Assembly: GCF_001295795.1 (NCBI RefSeq)
Contig: NZ_LJHY01000019.1
Location: 16,805 to 80,804, forward strand
DNA: 64,000 nucleotides
Origin: Novosphingobium sp. AAP83
GTDB lineage: Bacteria; Pseudomonadota; Alphaproteobacteria; Sphingomonadales; Sphingomonadaceae
Reading direction: 5' to 3'
Shown here: positions 35,292 through 45,083 of the stretch, piece by piece
How the letters are laid out: every line of letters begins with the position of its first letter
Numbering within the stretch: position 1 is the stretch's first letter
Translations under genes and position numbers: made by a program
The notes under the pieces: generated by a model
Seen by the model: only the letters and a program-made list of their open reading frames with translations
Databases searched by the model: none
Told to the model about the DNA's origin: nothing

Positions 35292-36561
35292 TGGCGATGG
35301 GGGTAACCAGCCCGATCACCGCCGCCCCCATGGCCGATGCCAGATTGCCCGCGATCCAGCTTTTCATGCCAAGCGAAACCGCATCGCGCCGCCGGTCGGG
35401 CGCGAGGGTGGAGATGGTCGAGACGAGCAGGCCGACGCTGGCAAGGTTGGCCACGTTGCACAGCGCATACGTGACGATCAGTTTGCTGCGCCCCGAAAGG
35501 GCATCTGCGGGCAGACCTGCAAACTCGAGATAGGCGACATATTCGTTAAGGATCGCTTTGGTCCCCATCAGCGCGCCCGCCGTGCCCGTTTCGGCCCAAG
35601 GCACGCCAAGAGTCCAAATAAAGGGCGCAAAAAGCCACCCGAAACCACGCTTCACCGTCACCGGTTCATTGCCGATCAGGGGCAAGGTTGCGCCAAGAAT
35701 CTGGTCGGCAAGGTTCACCAAAGCAAAGATAACAATGATGATTCCGATCACCGCCAGCACCAGTTGCACCCCGTCCATTGTACCCTTGATGATCGCATCA
35801 ATCGTGCTCTCATATTCGACCTCGGCGGTGGGCTCTTCGGGCTCAGCACTGCCCGCACCAGGCACCATGATCCGCGCAATCAGGATCGCGGCGGGAAGCG
35901 ACAGGAACGAGGCGACGATCATGTGCCCCACCGCATCGGGCAGTTGCTGCGCCAAGGTGGTTGCGTAAAGCACTAATAAAGCGCCGGAAATATTGGCCAT
36001 CGACAGGACCATCACCGCAAACATATCGGCCCGCGACATCTTTGCAAACCATGACCGCACGATCAGCGGCGCTTCCACCACCCCCAGAAAGATGTTCGCT
36101 CCGGCATTCAGGCCGACCACGCCGGTCACGCCCAAGGTCTTGCGCAAGGCCCAAGACAAGCCTTTGACCACCCATTTCAGCACCCCCCAATGCCACAGCA
36201 GCGCGGTAAGCGCGGAAAACACGATGATCAGCGGCAGTATCTGGAACGCAATCACCATCGGCTGCCCCGCCCCCGGCCTCAGCACAAAAGGCACCGGAGC
36301 GCCGCCGAGATAGCCGAACATGTAGCTCGACCCCGCCAAAGTCGCAGTTTCAATGGCGGAAACAGCGCGGTTGATGCCGCCAACAAGGCCCCACACCGCA
36401 GGCACACGCACGATCAGCAGCGCCAACACCAGTTGCATCGCAATCGCGCCTGCCGCCCAGCGCCAGCCGGGCAGGGTCTTGCGATCTTCCGAAAATGCCC
36501 ACGCCAGAGCCAAGATCACCGCGATCCCGATAAGGCCCTGGGCTTGTTGCAGGATCGCCAT
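35278..36561 (-). CDS. nupC: Concentrative nucleoside transporter (CNT/NupC family)
   Basis: This 427-residue inner-membrane nucleoside:cation symporter has an N-terminal helix set, a gate domain and the CNT signature GANIFLGVVEAPLIVRSW, with GVLKWVVKGLSWALRKTLG before it and SRADMFAVMVLSMANISGALL after it. The gene lies 15 bases after a large Oar-like receptor gene in the same direction, so outer- and inner-membrane uptake steps may be paired. The PhoD phosphatase nearby could supply nucleosides from nucleotides. Confidence 0.93.
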   Translation of the reverse strand: MAILQQAQGLIGIAVILALAWAFSEDRKTLPGWRWAAGAIAMQLVLALLIVRVPAVWGLVGGINRAVSAIETATLAGSSYMFGYLGGAPVPFVLRPGAGQPMVIAFQILPLIIVFSALTALLWHWGVLKWVVKGLSWALRKTLGVTGVVGLNAGANIFLGVVEAPLIVRSWFAKMSRADMFAVMVLSMANISGALLVLYATTLAQQLPDAVGHMIVASFLSLPAAILIARIMVPGAGSAEPEEPTAEVEYESTIDAIIKGTMDGVQLVLAVIGIIIVIFALVNLADQILGATLPLIGNEPVTVKRGFGWLFAPFIWTLGVPWAETGTAGALMGTKAILNEYVAYLEFAGLPADALSGRSKLIVTYALCNVANLASVGLLVSTISTLAPDRRRDAVSLGMKSWIAGNLASAMGAAVIGLVTPIAIGAA

Positions 36562-36576
36562 AAACCTCAGATTCCC

Positions 36577-39500
36577 CTAGAACTTCAACGCTGCACCGAA
36601 CTGGAACTGGCGCGGCGGCCCGGCATTGCGCTGCACGAAAGGCGCACCGCCGCCGAACTGCACCTGATTAGAGGTGGTGGCGGCATTGGCAAAGCCTGAC
36701 TGGTTATTGGCGTTGAACAGGTTGAAAACGTCAGCGCTCAATTCCAGCCCGCCAAGGCCGGGAACGGCATAGCGGATGCCGAGATCGACACTGGCCGACC
36801 ATGGTAGTCTCGCCGAATTGCGCGGGGCTCCGGGATAACGGTCCGAATTGCCGACAAAGTTTTCGCCGAACGAGGCCCCATCGCCGTTGAGGTCTTGCGT
36901 GCCGAAAATCCGCGCATCGGGCACGAGGTTTACCGGTTGGCCCGATTGGAACAGCCCCGCCACGCTCAGCGTCATGCCATCAAGCGGATAAAGATACCCC
37001 ACCGCCGAAATCACATGCCGCCGGTCATTGGCCGAAGGCCCCCATTCGGTGCTGAAATCATTGGTATTGGCAGCGCGGAAATTGATATCGTCGGTATCGT
37101 TGTTCAGGTTGGCGAGCGTGTAGGACAGGCGGAAGGCGTATGCATCGCTGCCCCGCGCCTTGTTTGCCTGCAAGATCAACGCCTTGTATTCTGACCGCCC
37201 CGCAGATTCCGAAACGGTGATCTGGCGCGCACCGCCGGGTATCGATGCAACCGGGCGCGTCGCATCGGCATCGGCCACACTGCGCACAAGGCCGAGCGTG
37301 CGGGCCAGCGCCAATCGCGCCGCATTGCTTGGCTGGCTGCGCAACAAGGCGACGTTGGCTTCGTTCAAGTTGGCCAGATCGGGCGTGAAGGCAGCGGGCG
37401 CGTTCAGATCACGCAGGCGCATCAGGTTGTGCGAGCGGCTGTAGATCGCATCGGCCGAAAGCGTGATCGTGTCGCTCGCCTGAAATTGGTAGCCGCCGCT
37501 CAATTGCAGGCTCCACGGGCTTTTGTAGCCGTTCGGGTTGAGAATACGCGCCTCGCCCAGCGTTGCCGTATCGCGCAAGGCCTGCACTTGGGCCGGTGAC
37601 GGGCACGCCGCAGCCGTGGCGCACGGCGGCGAGACGCCCAGATTGCCGTCAAACGTCACGCTGCCAAGTTCGATCCCTTGAGCAATCAACCCCTGCGATT
37701 GCAATTGACGCAGCTGGGTGCGCAAACCCGCCGATGTTGTGTTGCGTTGCAAGGCATCTGAAATCACCGCGTAGGAAATCTTGCCGGTAAACAGCCCCGC
37801 GCCAAACCGCAGCGTGGACCGCGCGTCGGGCCGGTAATTGAGCGAGAAGCGGGGGGCGATGTTATCATAATCGCCGCCCATGCTGCCGCCCTGCCGTGCA
37901 ACGATCGCTGTCAGGCTGTCATAATCCCAGCGCAGCCCCAGTGTGGCGGTCAGCTTCGGGCCAAGCTGCCACTCGTCCTCGATGTAGAACGCGACTTGCG
38001 TCTGGCTGGTGCCAAAGGCCTGTGGGCGCAGTTCAACGGTATAATTGGCGACAGCGGGATTGCGCGAGAGGACGTCCTGCGCGTTCAGGGAAAGCCCTCG
38101 CGATGCCAGTGATGAAAGCTGCGCGGTGGTAAGGTCCACCGTGAAATTGCCATCGGGATTGCCGCCGCCCAGCAGGGCGAAGTCCGAGCGGATCAGATCG
38201 GCTCCAACGGTAAGCTTGTGGCTACCAAGTTTGCGCTGGAGGCGGTGCGTGGTCTGCCAGGTTTCCTCCAGATCGTTGAACACGTAACCCGGATGGCCGA
38301 CCACGCCGACAGTCAACCCGCTGGGATCGCGGATGGTGACTTGCGGTCCTGCATCGCCCTTGGGCTTGCCATAGTCCCAGCGGAACCGGCTGAATTGCAA
38401 CGCGCCATCATAGCTCCATTCATCGCCCGAATAACTGGCCGTGGCGGCGACGAGCGTCGAGAAGCGGTCCTGATCCGAGCCTGCCGAGGGGAACGTGACA
38501 TTGCCGCCGCCAAGCCCGCCGCCCGGCCGGTCAATCGTCACGCGCCCGGCACTAGCGCGCAAGGCTACGGTCCAGTCCTCGGTCAACCGGTGATCGATCC
38601 GCACCGAGCCGAGCAGGAAGGTATTATGCGCGGTGACGCTATCGACCACGCCCAGCGCAGGCGCATCCACAACCTGCACATTGCGGTCGCGGGTATATTC
38701 CAGGTTGGCGTAGAAGAACGTTTTGTCGCGCGCCAAAGCGCCACTCACGCTGCCGCCTGCTTGATAGCGCTCGAAGCTTTCGCCCACGGCATTGCCCGAC
38801 AGATCACGGCGCGGGAACGGCGATGCTGCGTCGAGCGGGCGTCCGGGCCGGACCAGTGTGTAAACCTCACCGTGGAAATCGTTGCTGCCCGATGGCGAGG
38901 TGTAATTGACCACGCCATTTGCGGTGCGGCCATAGGCCACCGAATAAGAATTGGCGAGAACGGTGACTTCGCGGGTGAAGCCCAGCGGCACCGGAAACTT
39001 GATCCCGCCCAGAAAGTTCTCGTTATTGTCCAGCCCGTCGAGCAGGTAATTGGTATCAAGCCCGTTCGATCCGTTGATCGAAATCGACGGCGCTTCGGGG
39101 AAAAAACCGGTGGAGGCGACCACGTTCGGCAGGCGCACCAGCGATCCGATCACATCGCGCCCTTCAATCGGCAAGGCCGCCAGTTCCTCGCGCCCCAGCG
39201 AGGCGGAGACTTCGGCGTTGACGGTGTTAAGGCCTGTGACGCTGCGCACGCCGGTAACCGTGATCGCCCCGCCAGCCGCAGGGGACAAACGCAATGTTAT
39301 ACTGCTGGTGAAGTTGGCGCGCAAGATGACAGAGGCTCCGCCATCGCCCGCAAAGCGCCCGGCGGCAAGCGGCGTCACACGATATGTTCCTGCCGTCGTC
39401 AGCCCTTCAATGCGCACAAAACCTTGTGCATCAGACCGCACCGTGCGGACATAACCGATGGAGGCGTTCTCGATACTGATGTCCGTATCGGCCAGCGGCG

Positions 39501-39618
39501 CACCGCTTTGCGCATCGACCAAAGCGATCCGGATGCCGGCTTGCTGCGCCAAAGCGGGGGCTGCGTTGGCAATCACCGCCACGAGGCTGGCGGAAAAAAG
39601 CAGGCGAGATAGGCGCAA
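36577..39618 (-). CDS. Oar-like TonB-dependent receptor with carboxypeptidase-regulatory domain
   Basis: A large outer-membrane protein of 1013 residues. A signal peptide (MRLSRLLFSASLVAVIANAAPALA) is followed by a carboxypeptidase-regulatory-like beta domain (GIRIALVDAQSGAPLADTDI, YVRTVRSDAQGFVRIEGL). Then come a plug (LPIEGRDVIGSLVRLPNVV, SINGSNGLDTNYLLDGLDN) and a long barrel ending GAALKF. This architecture matches the Oar/OmpA-related TBDR group. The start is a TTG with GGAGA 8 bases upstream. NupC follows by 15 bases, suggesting nucleoside or oligonucleotide uptake. Confidence 0.88.
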   Translation of the reverse strand: MRLSRLLFSASLVAVIANAAPALAQQAGIRIALVDAQSGAPLADTDISIENASIGYVRTVRSDAQGFVRIEGLTTAGTYRVTPLAAGRFAGDGGASVILRANFTSSITLRLSPAAGGAITVTGVRSVTGLNTVNAEVSASLGREELAALPIEGRDVIGSLVRLPNVVASTGFFPEAPSISINGSNGLDTNYLLDGLDNNENFLGGIKFPVPLGFTREVTVLANSYSVAYGRTANGVVNYTSPSGSNDFHGEVYTLVRPGRPLDAASPFPRRDLSGNAVGESFERYQAGGSVSGALARDKTFFYANLEYTRDRNVQVVDAPALGVVDSVTAHNTFLLGSVRIDHRLTEDWTVALRASAGRVTIDRPGGGLGGGNVTFPSAGSDQDRFSTLVAATASYSGDEWSYDGALQFSRFRWDYGKPKGDAGPQVTIRDPSGLTVGVVGHPGYVFNDLEETWQTTHRLQRKLGSHKLTVGADLIRSDFALLGGGNPDGNFTVDLTTAQLSSLASRGLSLNAQDVLSRNPAVANYTVELRPQAFGTSQTQVAFYIEDEWQLGPKLTATLGLRWDYDSLTAIVARQGGSMGGDYDNIAPRFSLNYRPDARSTLRFGAGLFTGKISYAVISDALQRNTTSAGLRTQLRQLQSQGLIAQGIELGSVTFDGNLGVSPPCATAAACPSPAQVQALRDTATLGEARILNPNGYKSPWSLQLSGGYQFQASDTITLSADAIYSRSHNLMRLRDLNAPAAFTPDLANLNEANVALLRSQPSNAARLALARTLGLVRSVADADATRPVASIPGGARQITVSESAGRSEYKALILQANKARGSDAYAFRLSYTLANLNNDTDDINFRAANTNDFSTEWGPSANDRRHVISAVGYLYPLDGMTLSVAGLFQSGQPVNLVPDARIFGTQDLNGDGASFGENFVGNSDRYPGAPRNSARLPWSASVDLGIRYAVPGLGGLELSADVFNLFNANNQSGFANAATTSNQVQFGGGAPFVQRNAGPPRQFQFGAALKF

Positions 39619-39666
39619 AGGGGGTCTCCGGTCCGACGGAATGTTCGATATTCAAAGGGTTGGTGA

Positions 39667-41817
39667 TTAACCGCGCCGCCATGTGTGGTAGCGTTCAACC
39701 AGCTTTAGCAAAGTTTGCGGGGCGTGCTTCTTCTTCCATTCGCCTGCGGCAAATTTGTTGGCCTCGGCCATCGTCGGATAAGTGTGAATCGTGCCGAGGA
39801 TCTTGTTGAGGCCCAGCCCGTGCTTCATCGCCAGCACATATTCGGCCAGCAATTCGCCTGCATGTTCGCCAACGATGGTAACGCCAAGCACGCGGTCCTT
39901 GCCCGGCGCGGTCAGCACTTTGACAAAGCCTTGAGTCGCGCTTTCGGCGATCGCGCGGTCCAGATCATGCATGGGATAGACCGTCACATCATGGGCAATA
40001 CCCTGCTCGCGCGCTTCACGTTCATTGATGCCCACGCGCGCCACTTCGGGATCGATAAAAGTGGTCCACGGGATCACGCGGTAATCAGCCTTGAATTTGC
40101 GGAACTGCCCGAACAGCGCGTTGACGCTGGCATACCATGCCTGATGCGCGGCGACGTGGGTAAGCTGGTACGGGCCTGCCACGTCCCCTGCGGCAAAGAT
40201 GTTGGGATAGATTGTGGCGAGGTACTCATCGGTCACCACGGTGCGCTCGATTTCGATGCCAAGGTCTTCAAGGCCATAGCCGGTGAGGCGCGGCTTGCGT
40301 CCTACGGCCACGATCAAGGCATCAAAGGGAAGCTCGATATCCCCGCCCCCGCCGCGCAGGACAATACTGCGCTGGCCATCGCGCTGTTCGATGCGCAAGG
40401 CCTCGTGCCCGGTCAGCACGGTAACGCCTGAAGCTGTGAGAGCTGCGCGCGCCAGTTCTGAAACGTCGTCGTCCTCACGCGAGAGGATGCGCTCGCCCTG
40501 TTCCACTTGGGAAACTTGCGCGCCAAGGCGGGCAAAAGCTTGCGCCAATTCACAACCGATTGGTCCGCCACCTAGCACGACTATGCGGCGGGGAATCTCG
40601 TCCAGCCGGGCAAAATGCTCCCACAGCGTATCGCTGGTAAGGTAGCCGCTATCCGCCAAGCCGGGCAGCGCGGGGACCACCGGCTCTGCGCCTGCCGCAA
40701 TCACGATGGCGCGGGCGGTCAGCCGCTCAACCGTACCGTCATTACAAGCGATCTCGACCGTCCACGGATCGATGATCTTGGCATAGCCTTTGACCACATC
40801 GACGCCGAGACCGGTGTAGCGCTCGACACTGTCATGCGGTTCAATCGCGGCGATCACGTCATGCACCCGCGCCATGACTTTGCGGAAGCTGAACTGCGGC
40901 GTTGATGGCTCAAACCCATAGGCATCGGCATGGCGCATGGCGTGGGCCACCTTGGCGCTTTTGATCAGAGCCTTGGATGGAACGCAGCCGTAATTGAGGC
41001 AATCGCCGCCCATCTTGCCTGCTTCAACCAGCGTCACCCGCGCTTTCACTGTTGCCGCGATCAGCGAGGACACAAGGCCCGCAGCGCCAGCGCCAATCAC
41101 CACCATGTTGCGATCAAACCGGCGGGGCCGCTTCCATCGGGCATAAATGCGCCGCGCACGGATCAGTCCCATGATCCAGCGGGCGATCCACGGCAGCGCG
41201 GCAAGGGCGACAAATGATCCGATCAGGCCGGGCGAGGCAATATCGGACAGGCTCTCGATCCGGGCGAGCTGGGTTCCGGCGTTTACATAAACCACCGTAC
41301 CCAACAGCATGCCGACCTGGCTGACCCAATAAAACGTCCGTGTGCGGATGGGCGTAAGGCCCATCAGCAGGTTCACCGCGAAGAACGGGAACACGGGCAC
41401 CAGCCGCAGCGAGAACAGGTAGAACGCGCCATCGCGCGCAATGCCGTCGTTCACCGGCTTCAAACGCGCTCCGAACCGCGCCTGCACGCCATCGCGCAGC
41501 ACATGGCGCGAGGCGAGGAATGCCAGGGTTGCGCCGATGCTTGATGCGAAAGAGACCAGCACAGTGCCAACAACCACGCCGAACAAAGCGCCCGCCGCCA
41601 GCGTCATGATCGCAGCCCCCGGCACCGAAAGCGCGGTGAGCGTGACATAGCCGATGAAGAACGCAGCGATGACCACCAGCGGCTGCGCCTTGGCGAAGGC
41701 ATCCAACTGCTGTTGCTGTGCCTTCAGGCTATCCAGCGTCAGGTATTGGCCCAGATCGAGCAGAAACCACGCGGCCAGCGCAAGGGCGAACACGATGGCA
41801 ATGACGGTGCGCTTCAC
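39667..41817 (-). CDS. Fusion: VTT/DedA-like membrane domain plus mercuric-reductase-like flavoprotein
   Basis: A 716-residue inner-membrane flavoprotein. Residues 1-220 form a VTT (TVP38/TMEM64, DedA-like) domain with GYVTLTALSVPGAAIMTLAAG and several helices. From about 230 a class I pyridine nucleotide-disulfide oxidoreductase begins, with FAD motif GAGAAGLVSSLIA, redox-active CLNYGCVPSKAL, NAD motif GGGPIGCELAQAFARLGA and dimerisation-domain HTYPTMAEA. The catalytic Cys pair is intact, but there is no N-terminal HMA domain or C-terminal Cys pair for Hg. The start is a GTG. It probably transfers electrons to a membrane disulfide or quinone; a metal substrate is unproven. Confidence 0.9.
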   Translation of the reverse strand: MKRTVIAIVFALALAAWFLLDLGQYLTLDSLKAQQQQLDAFAKAQPLVVIAAFFIGYVTLTALSVPGAAIMTLAAGALFGVVVGTVLVSFASSIGATLAFLASRHVLRDGVQARFGARLKPVNDGIARDGAFYLFSLRLVPVFPFFAVNLLMGLTPIRTRTFYWVSQVGMLLGTVVYVNAGTQLARIESLSDIASPGLIGSFVALAALPWIARWIMGLIRARRIYARWKRPRRFDRNMVVIGAGAAGLVSSLIAATVKARVTLVEAGKMGGDCLNYGCVPSKALIKSAKVAHAMRHADAYGFEPSTPQFSFRKVMARVHDVIAAIEPHDSVERYTGLGVDVVKGYAKIIDPWTVEIACNDGTVERLTARAIVIAAGAEPVVPALPGLADSGYLTSDTLWEHFARLDEIPRRIVVLGGGPIGCELAQAFARLGAQVSQVEQGERILSREDDDVSELARAALTASGVTVLTGHEALRIEQRDGQRSIVLRGGGGDIELPFDALIVAVGRKPRLTGYGLEDLGIEIERTVVTDEYLATIYPNIFAAGDVAGPYQLTHVAAHQAWYASVNALFGQFRKFKADYRVIPWTTFIDPEVARVGINEREAREQGIAHDVTVYPMHDLDRAIAESATQGFVKVLTAPGKDRVLGVTIVGEHAGELLAEYVLAMKHGLGLNKILGTIHTYPTMAEANKFAAGEWKKKHAPQTLLKLVERYHTWRRG

Positions 41818-41850
41818 TTGCGGTTTCTTTCGGTTTGCATTTGGGCCGTT

Positions 41851-42954
41851 CTAAACCTGATATTGTCGCACAAAACTCCGGTCGATCCAGTCCTTTAGCC
41901 GCCAGACCCAATGGCCGGCGGTTGCCAATGGCCCCCATGACAGGATGGCTTGGCGGCTATCATATGCCATCAGATAGAGCGTGCGGCGGCGCGGGGTGTA
42001 GGCTTGATCTCTATCGCCTGCAACGCTCGCCCGGATGTTGGCGGCAAGGATCGGCCCTGCTTTCACGGCATGAACGCCCGAGCGTGCGAGTTGGCGGTCT
42101 GTCCGTTCGATAACGTCACCTGCGGCCAGAATGCCGGGATGCGAGATACTGCGCAAATTCGCGCCAACCTGCACAAACCCTTTGGCCGTGCAGGCCAGTC
42201 CCGATTGTGCGAGCCATGCTTGTGCACGGCTGCCGGTTGCGGCCACTACGCAATCGGCGTGGAGGAATGTGTCGTTGGAAAGGATCACACCTTCGGCGGT
42301 TCCGGTGGCCTTGGCAAAGTGAAGCCCGATGCCGCACCGCGCCAAGGCTGCTTGCGCCAGCGCCCGCGTTTTAGCGGCATGGTCCGCCAGAAAGCCGGTT
42401 TGCGGGGTAACCAGCGAAACGGTGCCCCGGACACCGCGAAGGCGCAGCGCCGCTTCAACCCCGAAGGCCATCTCAACCCCTGCCGCACCGCCGCCGACCA
42501 CGACAACATCCACCGTGCCGCGTTGCTGCGCCTCTTCGGCAAAGGCTGTCCATTTGCGAAGGAATGCGTCGACCGGCTTTACCGGCAACAGCCTTTCCCC
42601 CAGTGCCGCAAGGCTTACCACATTGGCCTCGCCGCCGGTCGCCAGCGAGAGCACATCGAAAGCCATCTGAACGCCGGTGGACAGTTCGATTTTGGCGGCG
42701 TCGGCGTCCAGCTTCACGATATCGCCGATCACCAGATGCGCGCCTGCCCACTGTGCCAAAGGTTCAAGATCGATCAACAGATCATCCGCGCGGTAATTGC
42801 CCGCCAGCCAGCCCGGCAGCATGCCGGAATAGGCAGTGTGCCGTGCAGAGGTGACCAACCAGCGTTCGGTCTGCGGCAGGGGGCGCTTGGCCCAATCTGC
42901 GAGCACAGAAAGGTGCGCGTGGCCGCCACCGCCAAGGATAATCCGTTCGGTCAT
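41851..42954 (-). CDS. FAD-dependent oxidoreductase, SelD N-terminal/NDH-2-like
   Basis: This 367-residue flavoprotein begins MTERIILGGGGHAHLSVLAD; GGGHAH is typical of the group related to the N-terminal domain of fused SelD and to type II NADH dehydrogenases. Other blocks are TAYSGMLPGWLAG, LSLATGGEANV, VVVGGGAAGVEMAFGVEAAL (NADH site) and HPGILAAGDVIERTDRQLARSGVHAVKAGPILA. No Cys pair for disulfide chemistry is evident. A GTG at 42972 is an alternative start. It lies 33 bases after the start of the VTT-flavoprotein gene in the same direction and may be cotranscribed with it. Confidence 0.85.
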   Translation of the reverse strand: MTERIILGGGGHAHLSVLADWAKRPLPQTERWLVTSARHTAYSGMLPGWLAGNYRADDLLIDLEPLAQWAGAHLVIGDIVKLDADAAKIELSTGVQMAFDVLSLATGGEANVVSLAALGERLLPVKPVDAFLRKWTAFAEEAQQRGTVDVVVVGGGAAGVEMAFGVEAALRLRGVRGTVSLVTPQTGFLADHAAKTRALAQAALARCGIGLHFAKATGTAEGVILSNDTFLHADCVVAATGSRAQAWLAQSGLACTAKGFVQVGANLRSISHPGILAAGDVIERTDRQLARSGVHAVKAGPILAANIRASVAGDRDQAYTPRRRTLYLMAYDSRQAILSWGPLATAGHWVWRLKDWIDRSFVRQYQV

Positions 42955-43088
42955 CTGGCGATCCAATGGCACTTATCCGCCAGCGGTGCGAGTCTTGTCC
43001 ATCTGGCACACCTGCAATGCAGGTTGACGCCTTCGCATAACCTGCCTGATGGTACTTGCATGGAAAACACGGGATTGAGGATTCGGCG

Positions 43089-43844
43089 ATGATGGCAATA
43101 TCCGGAAAAGCCCCCGCACTCAGGGGCGCACGCGTGGCGAAGTGGGCGAAGGGATTGATCATCGCCGCGCTGGCAGTGGCCGCCGTGGGACTGGTGCTGG
43201 CGCGCTATGACATTGTCGGCAAGATGATCGGCTTTGCGGCCTTCACGCTTGGCGGCCTTGTCGCGCTGATCGGTCTGATTTTCGGGCTCTTCGCGCTGTG
43301 GCGCGGATTGCACACGCCGCTCTCGGCCAAGAAGGGCCTGCTGGGCGCTATGGCGATTGCAGCGCTCTATACCGGTTTTCTGGCATCGCGTCCGATGACC
43401 GCAGGCGATGCACCATCCTTGCATGATCTGACCACGGACCTCACCGATCCTCCGAAGTTTGAAGTGCTGGCCTTGCGCCCGGACAATCTGGTGGGCGTGG
43501 ACACAGTAGAGAACTGGCAAAAGATCCACGCACAAGCTTATGGCCAATTGCGCGCCATCACCATTGCCCAGCCCGTGCCGGTGATAACCGCAAAGGCCGA
43601 ACGACTGGCCCGCGAGGCGGGATGGGAAATTGCAAAGAGCGATCCTGCACGCGGCCATCTTGAAGCTACGGCAAGCGTTTCATTCATCCGTTTCAAAGAT
43701 GACATCGTCCTGCGCATACAGCCAACGGCGGACGGACGGGGATCGAAAGTTGACATGCGCTCAGTCAGCCGGGTTGGTGTCGGGGATCTGGGCGTCAATG
43801 CGCGGCGGATCAGCACTTTCCTCGAAGCACTGGCCAAGGACTGA
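43089..43844 (+). CDS. DUF1499 membrane protein
   Basis: This 251-residue protein has three N-terminal transmembrane helices (about residues 20-105), then a DUF1499 domain: LVGVDTVENWQKIHAQAYGQ, AREAGWEI, GHLEATASVSFIRFKDDIVL and VDMRSVSRVGVGDLGVNARRI. The family's function is unknown. AGGA stands 10 bases before the ATG. It is followed closely (5 bases) by a small HTH-like gene. Confidence 0.82.
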   Translation: MMAISGKAPALRGARVAKWAKGLIIAALAVAAVGLVLARYDIVGKMIGFAAFTLGGLVALIGLIFGLFALWRGLHTPLSAKKGLLGAMAIAALYTGFLASRPMTAGDAPSLHDLTTDLTDPPKFEVLALRPDNLVGVDTVENWQKIHAQAYGQLRAITIAQPVPVITAKAERLAREAGWEIAKSDPARGHLEATASVSFIRFKDDIVLRIQPTADGRGSKVDMRSVSRVGVGDLGVNARRISTFLEALAKD

Positions 43845-43849
43845 TTTAG

Positions 43850-44095
43850 ATGACTGTTTCAATCACGATGGACGAGGCGCGCGAACGCTTTGCGCATTGC
43901 ATTCAGGTTCTGGGCGGCGTGACTGCGGCTTCACGGCGGCTGGACATTGATGAGCGCGCGATCCGCCGCTTTGTCAGCGGTGAGCGCCCGTTGAACGCAG
44001 GCCTGCTGCAAGACACCGCCGCAGCGCTGCGCACGCTGATCGCCGCGGCCAGTGCCGCCGAGCAGGAAATCGCGGCAATATCTGATATTCAGTAA
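43850..44095 (+). CDS. Small helix-turn-helix-like protein
   Basis: An 81-residue protein of predicted helices, with a possible XRE-like helix-turn-helix in LGGVTAASRRLDIDERAIRRFVSGERPLN. It lies between the DUF1499 and ppk2 genes with short gaps (5 and 28 bases), so it may belong to the same transcript. There is no other motif. Regulation of ppk2 is a possibility only. Confidence 0.6.
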   Translation: MTVSITMDEARERFAHCIQVLGGVTAASRRLDIDERAIRRFVSGERPLNAGLLQDTAAALRTLIAAASAAEQEIAAISDIQ

Positions 44096-44123
44096 AAGCG
44101 CTGATTGGGATCAGGAGATTGGA

Positions 44124-44900
44124 ATGAGCCGGTTGAAGCGCAAGGAATACGAAGCATCACTCGAACCGCTCCAGCGCGAACTGGTCGATCTTGCGCGTTG
44201 GATCGCAGCCACAGGCAAGCGCGTGGTGGTAGTGATGGAGGGGCGTGATAGTGCGGGCAAAGGCGGGGCGATCACGGCCATCCGCCAGCACCTCAATCCT
44301 CGACAGGTCCGCACCGTGGCCTTGGCCAAACCGACCGAGCGCGAGGCCGGGCAATGGTATTTCCAGCGCTATGTCGAACATCTGCCAACGGCGGGCGAAA
44401 TGGTGCTGTTTGACCGCAGTTGGTACAACCGCGCAGGCGTTGAAAAGGTGATGGGCTATGCCACGCAGGAGCAGGTTGATGCTTTCCTGAAAGCGGTGCC
44501 GCGCTTTGAAGACATGCTGGTTGATGATGGCATTATCTTGCTGAAATACTGGCTATGCTGCGATCAGGAAAAGCAGGAAGAGCGCTTTGCCGAACGCCAC
44601 GATGATCCGTTAAAGGGTTGGAAGCTTTCCCCCATCGATGTGAAAGCACGCGAGCAATACGATGCCTATACCAAGGCGCGCGAGGCCATGCTGGCGGCCA
44701 CACATACTGCCGCTGCGCCATGGACCCTTGTGAATTTCAACGACCAGAAAGTTGGCCGCCTCACCCTGATCCGCAACCTGATTGACCGCATTCCCGACCA
44801 TACTGTGGCTGAAGAGAAGGTGGAATTGCCGCCCTTGAAGGGCAAACCTTCGAACGAAAGCTTTGGTGTGGTGCAACCGCTGGAAGACTTTGCCGGTTAG
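44124..44900 (+). CDS. ppk2: Polyphosphate kinase 2 (PPK2 family)
   Basis: This 258-residue cytoplasmic kinase transfers phosphate between polyphosphate and nucleotides. Walker A is MEGRDSAGKGGAI, Walker B is LFDRSWYNRAGVE, and the lid region contains CCDQEKQEERFAERHDDPLK, followed by SPIDVKAREQYDAYTKARE. The length fits a single-domain, class I PPK2. CAGGAG precedes the ATG at 44124 by about 8 bases; the open frame further upstream runs inside the HTH gene. It links to energy or nucleotide balance in starvation. Confidence 0.93.
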   Translation: MSRLKRKEYEASLEPLQRELVDLARWIAATGKRVVVVMEGRDSAGKGGAITAIRQHLNPRQVRTVALAKPTEREAGQWYFQRYVEHLPTAGEMVLFDRSWYNRAGVEKVMGYATQEQVDAFLKAVPRFEDMLVDDGIILLKYWLCCDQEKQEERFAERHDDPLKGWKLSPIDVKAREQYDAYTKAREAMLAATHTAAAPWTLVNFNDQKVGRLTLIRNLIDRIPDHTVAEEKVELPPLKGKPSNESFGVVQPLEDFAG

Positions 44901-45083
44901 CACGATCCCGCCTGCCCAATCTGCTTTCAACCGATGAGAACTGCAAAAAGTATCACTTGTTAAGCAAGATGACGGGATTTGTCACAGGAGTAACAGCACT
45001 GTTGTGTGTCGCAACCGGCACAACCGCACCATGATCGGAATGCACCGCCAAACATGGCGGGACGTTTTCGACGGGTGTCAGCC

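Noticed and set aside
38218..39612. Open frame of 464 codons antisense to the Oar-like receptor
   Set aside because: Its composition is that of complementary codons, with no signal or motif; the sense strand has a signal peptide, plug and barrel.
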